Assembly (NCBI GenBank): GCA_019096065.1 | Contig: JAGUCH010000002.1 | Coordinates: 2,802,501 to 2,866,500, forward strand | Source of the DNA: Paracyclopina nana | Lineage: Eukaryota; Arthropoda; Copepoda; Cyclopoida; Cyclopettidae | DNA: 64,000 nucleotides | Reading direction: 5' to 3' | In this document: one piece after another, positions 1-11,470 of the stretch | How the letters are laid out: every line of letters begins with the position of its first letter | How positions within the stretch are numbered: position 1 is the first letter of the stretch | Notes under the pieces: generated by a model | What the model was told of the DNA's origin: nothing | The model's database searches: none | What the model saw: only the letters and a program-made list of their open reading frames with translations | Translations under genes and position numbers: made by a program

Positions 1-935
1 AATAAGCATAAATGATGAATAGAAAAATCAACAAGTGCATTGAAATTTGCACCAATTGAAATGTCAAAATGCAGGATTATTTTTTTTATAGCTGTGGAGC
101 AAAGTTTAAACAATGTTTGATCATTAGGGACTTGGCCTGTTTATCAAGTTATATGAGCAACAACCTTCAACAACAAAAATAGCAAGCCATGTACTCACCA
201 AACAATAGCCTGGATGGACAATCATTCATAGGAATTGCAACAATGCAACTCAGACAATTGCATTTTTGGTCTATGCCACTTTGCACTAAAGTTACAGTGC
301 ACTTGTTTAAAAGAGCTCCTCTTTTTAAAAAAGATTATATTTTTGTGCCAAAAAAGAGATTGATAGTAGTCTGCTAAAAATATTGTCAGCAGCAATGACA
401 ATGCAACACTGACATGAGTCACTTGATAGCTACTTTTAATGAAGCACATAAAAAGTAAATAGTTACTTCCACAATTGCTTGGACTGCGCACTCAGGAAAA
501 TCTCAGCTGACAGCTTAACAATACCAAGAGTAAGGAGAACGCTATCGATTTGTCAAGAACAGCAAAAATTACAAATTCTGCACTGTTGGGTTTTCCCAGT
601 GGGAAGAAAGAGGTCGCAATATTTAATTCCAGTAAGAAACGAAGTCCTAAAAGTGCAGACAGTCTTTTAGAGCTCTCCACTTTGCGAGAACAGTAATTTA
701 ATTGTTTTTAATTTTTGGCAAGCCACATTTTTTGTTTGCCTTTTCATTTTAAGCTTAAGAAGTACTTAGCTTTAAATGGGCTCAGTGGTGTATTTTTGAG
801 TCTCTCTCTATGTTGCAGCTCTCTAAGGAAAACTGGTTTTCGTTGGCTCCTTATCTGATTACTGTTGTTACCTTGTCGGTTTGTTGAACTTGCAACCACT
901 GTGGTTCTTTGTCTGGACCCGTTTGGTCTCAAAAA
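1..935. other. AT-rich upstream region, no gene recognised
   Basis: Only short unconvincing open frames occur here, with no domain-like composition. It presumably contains the promoter and 5' UTR of the gene that starts at 936. No clear TATA box or other motif stands out. Confidence 0.5.
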
Positions 936-3900
936 ATGATGCTCCCCAAGCTTGAGGTGGTATTTTTGACCCTTTCCTTTCTGGGTGTCCAAGGAGGGTC
1001 ACTGGGTAAGTCTCGTCGATTTATATGCTTTTACCTAGTCTCATTTTCCACCTACACTTCAAGAAGGAATTTTTAAACTTTAAAAAGAAAAAAAACATGG
1101 CATTACCTATCAGGAAAATGATCAAAAGGACCTTCCCTCGAAAAAAGTATCTCATATAATTTTAAATTCTATAGAGCGCTTCAAGAGAGCTTTACCCCCT
1201 GCATATCTGTCTGTGGAAGGATTTGAGCAATGTATGGTCTCTTTTGCCCAATCAACGGCTCAGCTTTGGTGCTTCCCCCTGTCCAAGCCTCTAGAATGCA
1301 CCCAGGAAGCCTGGAAGAGCCTGGGTGACTTGTACAAGCCCCCTGAAGGTGCAACTGAAGTAAAACTTCAGGCAATTGGAGCTGGAGGCTTGCCCCCACC
1401 ATATTTGGGTGTTGAAGGCTTCAAAGATTGCCTGGGATCACTTAGTAAAGATACTCACAGTGTTTTCTGTTTGCCACCCTCTAAACCACAGGCTTGCCTG
1501 GATGCCTCCTGGGCTGAGCTGCAAACTGCCTTTGTGGGAGAACCTTGCAATTCTGGTAGCTACCAAGATGTGGCAGGCTTTGACCTTTGCCTTTCCCCTG
1601 ACCAAGGTTCACCTGAAGGCTGGTGCATACCCTTGTCCAGGCCAGCAGAATGCTTACCAGAGTCTTGGGATTCCCTCAAAACTGCTTTCCAAGGAGGAGT
1701 TTGCAAGGCTACCAAAGTCCTGATTGGATCTGATTTGGGGGCTCGCCCACCAGCTTACTTGTCTTTGTCCAACTTTGCTGATTGCTTGGCCACTTTCCAG
1801 GCCCCTGGCTCATCCCACTCTGAAAGGTGCCTGCCTTCAGCCAAGCCTGATCTGTGCCCTTTTGAAACCTGGCAAGAGCTCCTCAAGTCTTTTGATGGAA
1901 TTGGATGTCCCAAACCTATTGGCCAGAATGCTGGGCCTCCTGCTTACTTGTCAGTGCCCAACTTTAATGCTTGCCTTAAGGACTATGAGGCATCTCCTTC
2001 CCATTCTGAACTTTGCCTGCCCCGAGAGCAGCCAGCTGATTGTCCCAAAGGCTCCTGGGATCAATTGAAGGATGTTTTTGTTGGCCTTACTTGTCCTCCT
2101 CTAAGGATTGCAACTGTGACTGGTTTGCCCCCGGCTTGGCTGAGCATCCCTGGGCACAGGAGCTGCCTACAAGTGTACCAGGCTGAAGGTGCTACCCATC
2201 AGGAATGGTGCTACCCTCAAGATCGCCCAGAAGAGTGCTCAGTTGAGGCTTGGGACAAATTGGCCCAGGCTTTCACTGGCTCAGGATGTCCCTCAAGCAG
2301 CTCTTCTACATTAACAGCTACCAGACATGTTTTCCCTGGCAAATCTGAACTAGTGGCCACCAAGCCTGCCTACTTGCAAGTGCCTGATTTTGAGCTCTGC
2401 CTCAATATTTACCAGGTTGGAGCCTCTGCACTGTCTGAATACTGTTTGCCCCAGGCCAAGCCTGCCAACTGCCCTGAAAGCTCCTGGAATCAGTTGCGGA
2501 AAGTCTTTACTGGCATCAGGTGCTCCCCAGCTGGCAAATCTGGCCTTGTCTCAGCTGGCCCACCTGCTTACTTGAGTGTACCCTCTTTCAAGGATTGCCT
2601 TGGAGATCACCCTTCGCCCTCTGGCACACATACAGAATATTGCTTGCCTGTGGCCAAGCCTGAAAATTGTCCCTTGCCCTCATGGAATCAGCTGATTGAT
2701 CCTCAAATCTTTACTGGGATCCAGTGTGCACTCAACAATAAGAAAAGTGGAGCTCCTGAATATCTGAGTGTCAATGGGTTCCAGGATTGCCTGGGGGTCA
2801 CCATCTCAAAACCAGGAGGTCACTCAGAATGGTGCTTGCCTGAAGAGAAGGCTCAAGTTTGCTCAGATGTTGCCTGGGAGCAAATCAAGGATAAGTTCCA
2901 AGGCTTGAAGTGTGAACAGGATGATGATCAGGAAGACAGCTCAGAAGAGAAGAACCCTGAATATGACTCTGATGAGAACAAGGATGAGAGCCAAGAACTG
3001 AAGGCTGTCTTGAACACCAGAATTTTTGCTCCTGGCTTCATCAACGCAATGCCACCGGCCTACTTATCTGTTGAAGGTTTTGAAAAGTGCCTGGGCATTG
3101 ATTCCGCCACTTCTAACACTCACACCACTCGATGCCTTCCAAAGGAGAAACCAGAGGATTGCCTTGAAGAGTCCTGGACTCAAATACAGGCGTCATTTGA
3201 TGGAGGCAAATGTCCCATTCCTGAAGCAAGCAGAATTTCCCATATTGAAGGTCATGAAGTTTGCCTGAAGGAAGTTATTGACTCAAAGAGCAAGTGTGTC
3301 ACCTTGACACCAGAAGATTGTCCTGAACATGTGCATGGGAACATATTGCAGGCAGTATTTGCACAAAGAGTGCCACAAAGCTCCATTGTGTATCCTGCCA
3401 GTTTCAAGACCCTCAATTCTGGCTTTGACTGGTCTCAAATGGTGCCCTGTGACCAAGCTGGAGATTGCCTGGCTTCCATTTCTGAAATCACTACCCAATG
3501 TACTGAAGTGTCTGGCAGAGAACAGAGGGGCGTTTGTGCTCCATTGGAATGCACTGAAGATGCCCATTGCCCTAGCATTGGGGAAGCTTGTAGCACAGGA
3601 GTCATCACAGGTGTTTGCAATACCTTCACCAAAGAATGTAACTACAGCCCTGTAGTTGCCATTGCCAACTGCGTTCCTCCCCCACCATCCACAAGTGAGT
3701 TTACACTTTCTAGTCAGGATATTTGTTACGAGAAGATAATATAACTTTTCAAAGGAACCATCAACTACAACAAGCTGGTTGCTTGCGATACAAGCTCTGA
3801 TTGCCCATTTGGAATTGGGAAGTGTCAGCCAAATGAAGTGGCCCAAAATGAAAACAAAACTGGAATTTGTGTCCCTCAAGACTGCAGCACTGAGTGCCCA

Positions 3901-5022
3901 ACTTTGGGTGCTTTGTGCACTGAGTCTACTTTTGGAATGGTGTCTGGAGTATGCCAGGATGTGACCAATACTTGTGACTACTCCAATGGAAGAATTTTAG
4001 CTAGATGCACTGCACCAGAACAGAGAGTCAGAGGTACCATTAAGCCCTTTAAAAAAAAAGAATATATTCATTATCTGATTTTACTAGATGAATCCAATGA
4101 CAATCAGTTGGTGTTTTGTGATACAAATTTGGAATGCCCTCCTGGCCTGGACTTTTGCCATGCCAACTTTTTTGCTCAAAATGGCAAAGCTGGAGTTTGT
4201 GGACCTCAGGAGTGTGATGCTAACAACCAATGCCCAAGCATTGGAGATGTTTGTGTCAGTGGCTCCATAAGTGGTAACTGTAATGCTGGCCAGTGTAACT
4301 ATGAAGCACCAGTTGCCATCTCCAATTGTGTTGGGCGTAAGTTACCTGAAAAAGCAATTTTGCACAAAAATTAAAATATTTTTATTTTTTTCATTTCAGT
4401 CATAGATTCTGCCAATAACTCTTCAAGATCTGCCAATTTGAATTTATTGCTGGACTGCAATACAGATGCTGATTGCCCAGCAGATTTGGAAGCTTGCAAT
4501 GTCATGTCCAGCCCTACAAGCTCTGGCAAACTTGGGTATTGTGTTGCAAAATTTTGTACCAGTGCAGGTGAATGCCCTAATGTGGGAGATGAGTGCCAAT
4601 CTGGCAGCATTCTTGGCGCTTGCAATTCTGGCATCTGTAACTATGACAGGGAAGTGGTGATTGCAAATTGTGTTGGTGGTAAGTTAAAAGAAATTGTGTA
4701 TTTCAAATGAATGTAGTTTATGTAATATGTATCCTGTATTTTAGCACCTGGCTTTGAGACCCCTGAAGTAGATTACAAAGTACTTAATGAGTGTGACAGC
4801 TCAGCTGATTGTCCACAAGGACTTGACCAATGCAACAACTTGTTGAGTCCAACTGATTCTGGCAAATCTGGCATTTGTGTTCCTTCGATTTGTGTCCAGG
4901 ATACAGATTGCCCCAAAGTTGGAGATGACTGTGCTAGTGGAAGCCTCTCTGGAAGATGTGATGCTTCCACTGGAGTTTGTGACTATAACAAAGTTTTTGC
5001 TATTGCCACGTGCACAACATAA
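936..5022 (+). CDS. Secreted modular Cys-rich protein (11 + 5 repeats)
   Basis: Six exons: 936..1005, 1175..3694, 3755..4033, 4088..4336, 4400..4678 and 4745..5022, giving 1,224 residues. Every intron is in phase 1 with GT-AG ends, and the intron at 4034-4087 is a multiple of three and open, so it can be misread as coding. Exon 1 is a signal peptide (MMLPKLEVVFLTLSFLGVQG). Exon 2 carries about eleven ~60-residue modules that open with a PPAYLSV-like motif and hold four Cys: GF..CL, then WCLP..KP..CP, then SW..L...F.G..C. The eleventh is degenerate. Five further Cys-rich modules follow (DxDCPxGL..C, GICVP..C, DCPxxGD.C, G.CN, ..C), one spanning the end of exon 2 and one in each of exons 3-6. 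These resemble EB or WAP-type extracellular domains, but I cannot assign them to a family. It is probably extracellular. A short paralogue of the second module type lies at 9280-9806. Confidence 0.85.
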
Positions 5023-5221
5023 CCTTGATCTGACAAATTGATTTTCTACTACACAATCTCTATATGAACTTGCTTTTACAAATACAATTTGACTTGAAAT
5101 CTTGAGGGACAACGCTAAAAATCTTGGAGCCAATAAGATAATTTATTCTGCTTCGTTGCCAATTAGTGAATTCGAGGTCTAATTGAAGGCCTGATGGGTA
5201 TATGCAAAGTGTCAAGGTGCT

Positions 5222-8153
5222 TCAGCATTTTTTGCACGTTTTCTTGCACTTTTTCGCAAGCGCTGGTTTTCTGCAGTTCCCTTTCTTTTTAATTTGCTTG
5301 CACTTCTTCTTGGACTGCTTGTCCTTGCAGGGCTTCTTTGTTGTTGTAGTAGTTTTTTTAGTAGTAGTTATAGGTGTTTCAGAAGTTACAAGTGTGGTTG
5401 TAGATGTTGTAGTATTTGTAGTTACAGCTGTAGATGATGTAGTAGTGGTAGTTGTAGTTGTATTTGTTGTAGTAATAGTGGTAGTTGTTGTTGTAGTAGT
5501 GGTTGTTGTTGTGGTTGTTTCAACTGCAAAATAGCCACTTATTAGCAATTATGCTTATAGATGTAGCGTTGATAGTTCACCTGCTTCAGCTAAACAAAAA
5601 GGATCGTTCATATCAAAGAGACTTTTAAAATCTGATTGGCTGCAGCATGTCCATCTTGTGTAGTTTTTTTGGTTGTAATCCATGACACCACCGATGTCTG
5701 TGCACACAGATCCATCAATATCGCAGAGCCTCTCATTCCTCGAGCCATCTGCATTAATTGATGAAAAGTCATGCAGCATTTTTAGATTGTGTCCAATTTC
5801 ATGAGCCAAAGTCTTGGCAGTCTGCGCAAAGTTGTTGTAGTATTCAACAATGTGGGATCTCATTTCTCGCCCTGAATTACACACTGATCCAATGAAGCCT
5901 TTGCCAACATTTCCTGGCCTATTCTCGTCGAAAGTGAAGTAGGTTTGTAGGTTCGAGTTGGACAACGAGGCCGAAAAGTTAAAGGTGGAACTGTGAACGA
6001 AGTTACTGCATTAGAAGCAATTTAGTGACAAAGAAGTGCTATGGCTTTCTTACTCAAGCACAGCACTCGAGTTGGAGCTATCCAAATTAAGAAAATAAGG
6101 GTAGAACACCAAAGTCTGGTTCAGTTTGATGTTGATCTTTGTTCCAAGGGTTGAGCTCCAATAGAAGCATTGTGCATGGGCGAAAATGGCATCAACAGTC
6201 TCTCTTTGTTGCTCTGGAGGAAATCGAGCCTGGAAGAGGGGATCCAAAACAGTGATGATATGAAGGCTGGCAATTGAAATGACAGTTATTAAGATCTGTT
6301 CAAATTAGTCAACTTTTCACAATTTACTCATAAGCTGGTGCAAATGGCCTAGATGCTCTTGCAAGAGATTTTATTGTCTGATTAGAGTCTTCTGGGATGG
6401 GAACACCATCATCATAAAAGTCATTGGATCCACTGTCTTCAATTGGAACTCCAACCATTTCAGTAGGACCATCTGCATTGAATCCTCCAATTGCAGTTAT
6501 TGCAAACATGCCATTGGCAACTACTGAGGAATCACTTGACACCAAAGTGGCCTAATACACAGCAATTATGTATTCAAAGTTGCTTAATTAGACTGTACTT
6601 ACCAAGCCAGATCTGCTTTGCCCTGGACACACTCCAGTCATAGCAACAGGGACATTTGTGCCATTTATGAACCCTATCAAGTTGCAATGATCCGTCAATG
6701 GATTGAAAAAGTTCATGCAAGCTAGATATCGGAAAGCTAATTTGTTTCCTCTTTTGTAAGTGATCACCAGAGTTCCTGCACAATTTGGCAGCTCATTGGC
6801 TGCATTTGCCCAGGAGAAAATGGGACCAGCAAATACCAGGAGGCCTTAAAAATTACATTTAGGTTTAAGATGCAAATTTGACCATATGGCTTTTACCCTC
6901 ATCTTCAAGACAAAAGGGCTGTTTAGCAGCAAAATAGTTTTTTAAGTCATTTTGGCTGCAGCAAGTCCATTGAGTGTTATTGTGGAGGAATCCATTGATG
7001 TCCATAAAGCCTCCAATTTGGGTGCAAGATGAGTTGTCAACTGGGCAAATTCTGTCGACATTATTATCGCGATCACCCTTAATTCCTAAGAGTCTTCCTA
7101 GAGCAAACGTAAGCCAATAGCTTGAACTTTTTATGTTTGAGTTCACTCTGATCAATGACACCCTATTCGAGTGATTTGATGTACAAATATTTGTGTAGCC
7201 AAGCCAATTCAGAGATGAGCCCCATAGAAATGCAGGAAAATAATTGATGGTATCATCCGTGCCCAAAACTGATTGAACATTGCTGAGCAAAATAGATATA
7301 GCGGCAACTAAATAGAGAGACTATCTTAAATACTCACTATAATCCATTAGAGTCTAAGGACAGGCTAGAATTCAATTGTGAATAGTCAAGCATGGTGAAC
7401 TTGAAAACAGCCCCCAAAGATTTGCTCAGAAAGTGACATTGTGTGTGGGTGAAAATGGCTTCAATGTATTCATTCCATGTATCAGGATACTGATTCCGTA
7501 TAGTTGGATCAACAAATGGCTTGATCTTCAAGCTAAAATTAAATTACTAGGCTGTCTTATAAGGAATTCAGGTCATGTGCTTACATGTAGCTTGAAGCCA
7601 GTTGTGGAGATTGTTTTTCCTTGATGAAAACCTCATTTGGGACATCCAAGGCTGGAACACCTTCATCATTATCACTAATATCCATGAAATCCCTTTTATT
7701 AATGGTTTCAAAGATGTCCATAGCTTTTTCTTCTGATCTTGTTAAGCGGAAAAACCCAGATCTTAAAATTGGATCCACATCAGCAACCAGAGATACCTAT
7801 ATGTGCATTTTAAGTGCATGTATGTAATTAAGAGGCAATATGCCAACATAAGTTCCTGTGTTGTTCCATTGATTGACGCATGATCCTGTGAGAGCAACAG
7901 GAACCTGGTTAGGCCTTTCCAATATGTAGCCAATGAAGTTGCAGAACTGAGACTCGGGATTGAAATAATTCATACAGGCTTTGAATGGTCCAAAAAGATC
8001 AGTTCCAGATGCATCAAGGTAAGAAATCAGCAAAATTCCTTCACAATCTGGTCTGACTTCAGTGCTCCATGTAAATGAAGGAGTTGGATCCACTGCAAAA
8101 GCAGGAAGAGCAAAGGAGACAAAAACGGCACTCAGAAAGATAGAAATGAACAT
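5222..8153 (-). CDS. Secreted M12-like metalloprotease with two tandem catalytic units and ShK tail
   Basis: Nine exons on the minus strand: 7848..8153, 7585..7796, 7338..7532, 6897..7282, 6603..6844, 6328..6551, 6054..6266, 5581..5990 and 5222..5523, giving 829 residues with all phases consistent. An N-terminal signal peptide ends near AFA. Exons 1-4 and 5-8 encode two homologous units with the same intron phases (0, 2, 2). Each has an N-terminal region with an ACMN(Y/F)FNP motif, a linker, and a C-terminal part ending in WTCCSQ.D.K..F....PFCL. The second unit has a zinc motif HEIGHNLKMLHD and a VMDY Met-turn, as in metzincins of the M12B type. The first has ALGRLLGIKGDRD there, so it lacks the zinc ligands. 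Exon 9 adds a Thr-rich linker and a basic six-Cys ShK-like domain. The donor of exon 1 (TAT|GTTGGC) is weak but keeps frame and matches the second unit. The gene converges on the previous one with 199 bases between stops. Confidence 0.82.
5340..5525 (-). repeat. Low-complexity ACA/ACC tract encoding poly-Thr
   Basis: On the plus strand this is a run of GTT/GTA/GTG triplets. On the minus strand it encodes the Thr-rich linker between the second protease unit and the ShK domain. Such linkers are usually O-glycosylated in secreted proteins. The tract is likely to vary in length between individuals. Confidence 0.8.
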
Positions 8154-8474
8154 TGTTTCTGCTCAATCTCCATCAATTGAATGAGAGTGGGTTAAACTTG
8201 TGGTAGCTCAGAAACTAACATCTGCAACTAGGTGACATTGAATTTTTGGCTTTATGCATTAGGCTTCAATATTTTTTAGACAAGTAAAATACGGAGATGC
8301 ATGTCATTTTACAGACAGGTGACATTTTTAATCATATTTCACGACGATTTATCTTGATGAATGCAGTGTCGTTAATAAATTATTTTGATACCAAATCACT
8401 TCATGAACTAAATATATATGATTCATTTTCGAAATGTTTACTATTTTATTAGTTTTTCAGCTTTTTAACAAGTT

Positions 8475-8851
8475 TCATATGATTTTATTGGAAATAAGCG
8501 AGAAGTACGCCATTTTAGCCAAAGTCCTTTGAAAACGCTTTGCACCTTCATGTGAACAGCCCTGATATGATAGTGAGCAAAACATATTTTCGCAAATGTC
8601 ACATTGCCATGGCTTAACATTAATGGGGCACATCACAAATATCACATTTGTGTGGCCACATTTTTTTGCGAACACAGTCTATGTGTGCAAACATGTTTGC
8701 CCTTGTCACTTAATATTTTGGGGCAGCTCTCACATTTGTAGGGCTTCAGCCCTTCATGCACCATTCCAACATGTCTTTTTAGCTTGTTATTTGCCGAAAA
8801 CTTCTTGTCATTCTTGTCACAAGACTTTGCTGCGAATTTTGCACAGCACAA
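8475..8851 (-). pseudogene. C2H2 zinc-finger fragment, frameshifted
   Basis: Read on the minus strand, this stretch contains pieces of C2H2 zinc fingers. One is KRHVGMVHEGLKPYKCESC, with the typical H-x-x-x-H linker followed by a new CxxC. After a frame change comes KPWQCDICENMF. The frame breaks near 8650-8680 and the finger spacing is irregular. No start, splice sites or continuation was found. I read it as a decayed fragment of a zinc-finger gene. An alternative is a multi-exon gene with very short exons, which I consider unlikely. Confidence 0.55.
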
Positions 8852-9279
8852 TTGTTACAGGCAAAGTCTTAAATTCCTTCATGGATGGTTATTGTTAATG
8901 GTCACACTTGTTCATCCTTTTAGATCTGGCACCAAACAGAACGTAAACAATGGCGTCCATTTTTTGATTTTGTTTATTTTCCGCGTTCGATCCCCAAGAT
9001 TGTAAGCAATGACCTCGCTCCGGGTTATACTATATAATTTTTAATTCCAAAGGAAAAATCCAAGAAAAGCAAGATTAATAGAAAATTGCGTAGCCGTTCT
9101 TAAGTATTCTTAGAATTTAGTCAGTGGGCATTCTTGGTATTTTAATAGTAATCACGAACTCTTACGCTACCTAATTTCTATTTCCATAGAAGCAATTTGC
9201 TTGCTCTGAAGCCAATTTAGAGGAAAAAGTTTACAGGAGAAAACTGATGGTAAATCTCTGAATTTCTTCATAATTTCAG

Positions 9280-9806
9280 CTTTCACTCCGCCTGAGCCGA
9301 GAATTGAAGAGCTCATTCATTGCACAGTGGCCTCTGATTGCCTACCAGACGAGCAATGCTCATCAATTGAGCCAATCTATGATGACAATGACCATCTTCA
9401 ATCAAGTATTTGCGTGCCCAGAAGCTGCCATTCCAATTGCCCCACAGTTGGAGACCCCTGCGTGGATGGCTCATTGGCTGGTCATTGCAACTACCAAACA
9501 ATGACTTGCGAATATGAAAATGTCATCAATTTGTCACAATGCATCGAAATGACCCCAGCCACAATCAATTATGAGGAATTGGTCTACTGCAAAATTGATG
9601 ATGACTGCGTGCAAGAAGGCCTCGAATCCTGCCATTTTGTCAAGAATTTGAGGCACGGCATTTGCTCCCCCTACTACTGCGATGATGAAGACCATTGTCC
9701 AACATTGGGAGCCAAATGTCACACACCTGTCATCAAGGGTCAATGCAAGCCTCAAGTGGGCCTTTGCAGTTATGCCAAAAAAGCCTCAATGCCAAAAGAT
9801 TGCTGA
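9280..9806 (+). CDS. Cys-rich secreted-type protein, two EB-like modules (5' end unresolved)
   Basis: An open exon runs from a clear acceptor (TTTCAG before 9280) to TGA at 9804-9806. It encodes about 175 residues with two modules like those at the C-terminus of the gene at 936-5022: C..ASDCLPDEQC, SSICVPRSC, CPTVGDPC, DGSLAGHC, then a second copy ending in SYAKKASMPKDC. It starts in phase 1, the same phase as the exon joins of that larger gene, so the two are probably paralogues. A signal-peptide exon is expected upstream, but I could not find one with a start codon and a compatible donor. The short sequence just before (ATG then GTAAAT at 9247) does not give the right phase. The locus could therefore be a partial gene copy. 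Confidence 0.6.
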
Positions 9807-11470
9807 ATCTAAAAATCAGACCCTTCAATTGTAATAAACAGCTTTTTCAAAATATCTGCAGATATGACATATAGAGTGCAGCAGCAGCAGTAGTTCATAG
9901 TGTTTGGGCAATGCACAAGCATTAGGTAAATGACATGGCCAACGAGCTCGAGTCAAGTTGAGCTGGCTTGGATTCTAGTTGTCCAGCTTTCACCTGTGAC
10001 TCTTAACAACGACTGACTTCCTTAAGCTACTGGCTTTCTAGCCCAGAATTTCAGCTACATAAGCAACAAATGCATACAGAGAAAAAGCGATGTCTGTCCC
10101 ACAAATTTCGCAGGAAAGCTTCAAACAGGGTCTTGAACGCCTGTCAAAATGACAAATATTTTTATCTTTTTTTTAAAGAAAAAATCTGGAGCTGGGAAAT
10201 TTTATAAGCCACACTTAAAAATTATTTCTAATTGACAAATATAAATTAAAAACTGTGAAAAAATGGCAGTGAAATAGATTTGTAACTTAAAGCATTTGCT
10301 ATATAGTATATATATATATTTTTTTTTGGATCTTTGACAGAAAATCGCCGTTTTGATTCATTTTAAGAAATGCCCTGAGAATGGCCTCCTCATGGGAAGT
10401 GAGAAGCTTTCACTATGTGAACGCTGGCCAGCTCACTTAGCTGATATGTATGTAGTAAGCCGCCATGTGTCCAAGCACCTGTGTATTGTTCGTTTAGAGC
10501 CACTTTTTGCCCTCTCCATGAGCCACTGATGAACCAAAGTGAATTTCAAGTGTTCCAAGCATGAACCCATAGCAGACAAAAGTGGTAAGCACAATTTTTA
10601 CATTTTGCCATAATTGCAAAAGCCTTCAAAGAAGGCTCGCAAAGTGCCTAGTTTCGCAAGAAAAATCAGCATTTCCACATAGATTTCACATTTATTTTTT
10701 AAAATTCAAGTAGTTGAAAGATATGACCCATTACTTTCTCTAAATTAACTCAGGTTAATTTTGTTTGCTTTTATCCTTCACAAGAGAATAGATAGGAATT
10801 TGGCACAAACGGCCAGTAGCGAAAGCTTTCAGTAATTTGAGTAATGCATTGCAAAAAAAACCTATGCTTCGCCAGGGATGACAAAGTGGAAAAATCAAGG
10901 CAACCTTGAGACCTGCACTCGATAGCAACATCTTCTAGTATTTTTAGCATTATCCATTGCTAAATAAAGCTATGCCCTCAAAGTTAAGGAATGTTAACAC
11001 AGAGTGACAAAAAAGGCTAAAAGTAGAGCAACTGCTTTCTCAAAATCCTGCAGGGCATGACACAACAAATAAAAACTTCCATTTTTCAGACGATTTTTTA
11101 ACAGAGTTTTATGCAAGCTTTCCAGCTCTCTCTTTCAAGATAAGAAGGTACAGCATTGCAAGAAATTTTCAATAATTATTAAACCTTAGCTCTTGACCTC
11201 AGTTCAGCTTAGTATTAGTAACAGCAGCTCACTTTTGAAGGCAACACCTTACTCAACTTTCCAAGGAATGCTGCTGCAAGTGACCATATAATTGCATCAG
11301 ATTTCTTCTTTCAGTGGAGCTTATATAATGAGAAAAAGCAGCAGTGAAGAAAGAATACCCGCAAATATCAGCAGTGAAGACTTGATCAAATTTGCCTTTG
11401 CCTCCAGTGTGTGCATCATCCTCATCATCATCCAAATTGTCCTCTCCTTTATGTACTAGATAGTTAAAAA
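9807..11470. other. Intergenic region, no gene recognised
   Basis: AT-rich sequence between two plus-strand genes, containing a short TA-repeat near 10305-10330. Several short open frames on both strands show no recognisable domain. The last part presumably carries the promoter and 5' UTR of the coiled-coil gene. Confidence 0.5.
9833..9838 (+). terminator. Polyadenylation signal AATAAA
   Basis: A canonical AATAAA lies 27 bases after the stop codon of the gene ending at 9806, a normal distance for a short 3' UTR. Confidence 0.6.

Noticed and set aside
5202-5534. Plus-strand open frame rich in Val
   Set aside because: It is the antisense of the Thr-rich/ShK exon of the protease; composition follows from the triplet repeat.
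6850-6900. Two separate protease genes rather than one
   Set aside because: No start codon or complete signal peptide precedes the second unit in frame (ATG is followed by TAA), while the 52-base intron joins the units in phase.
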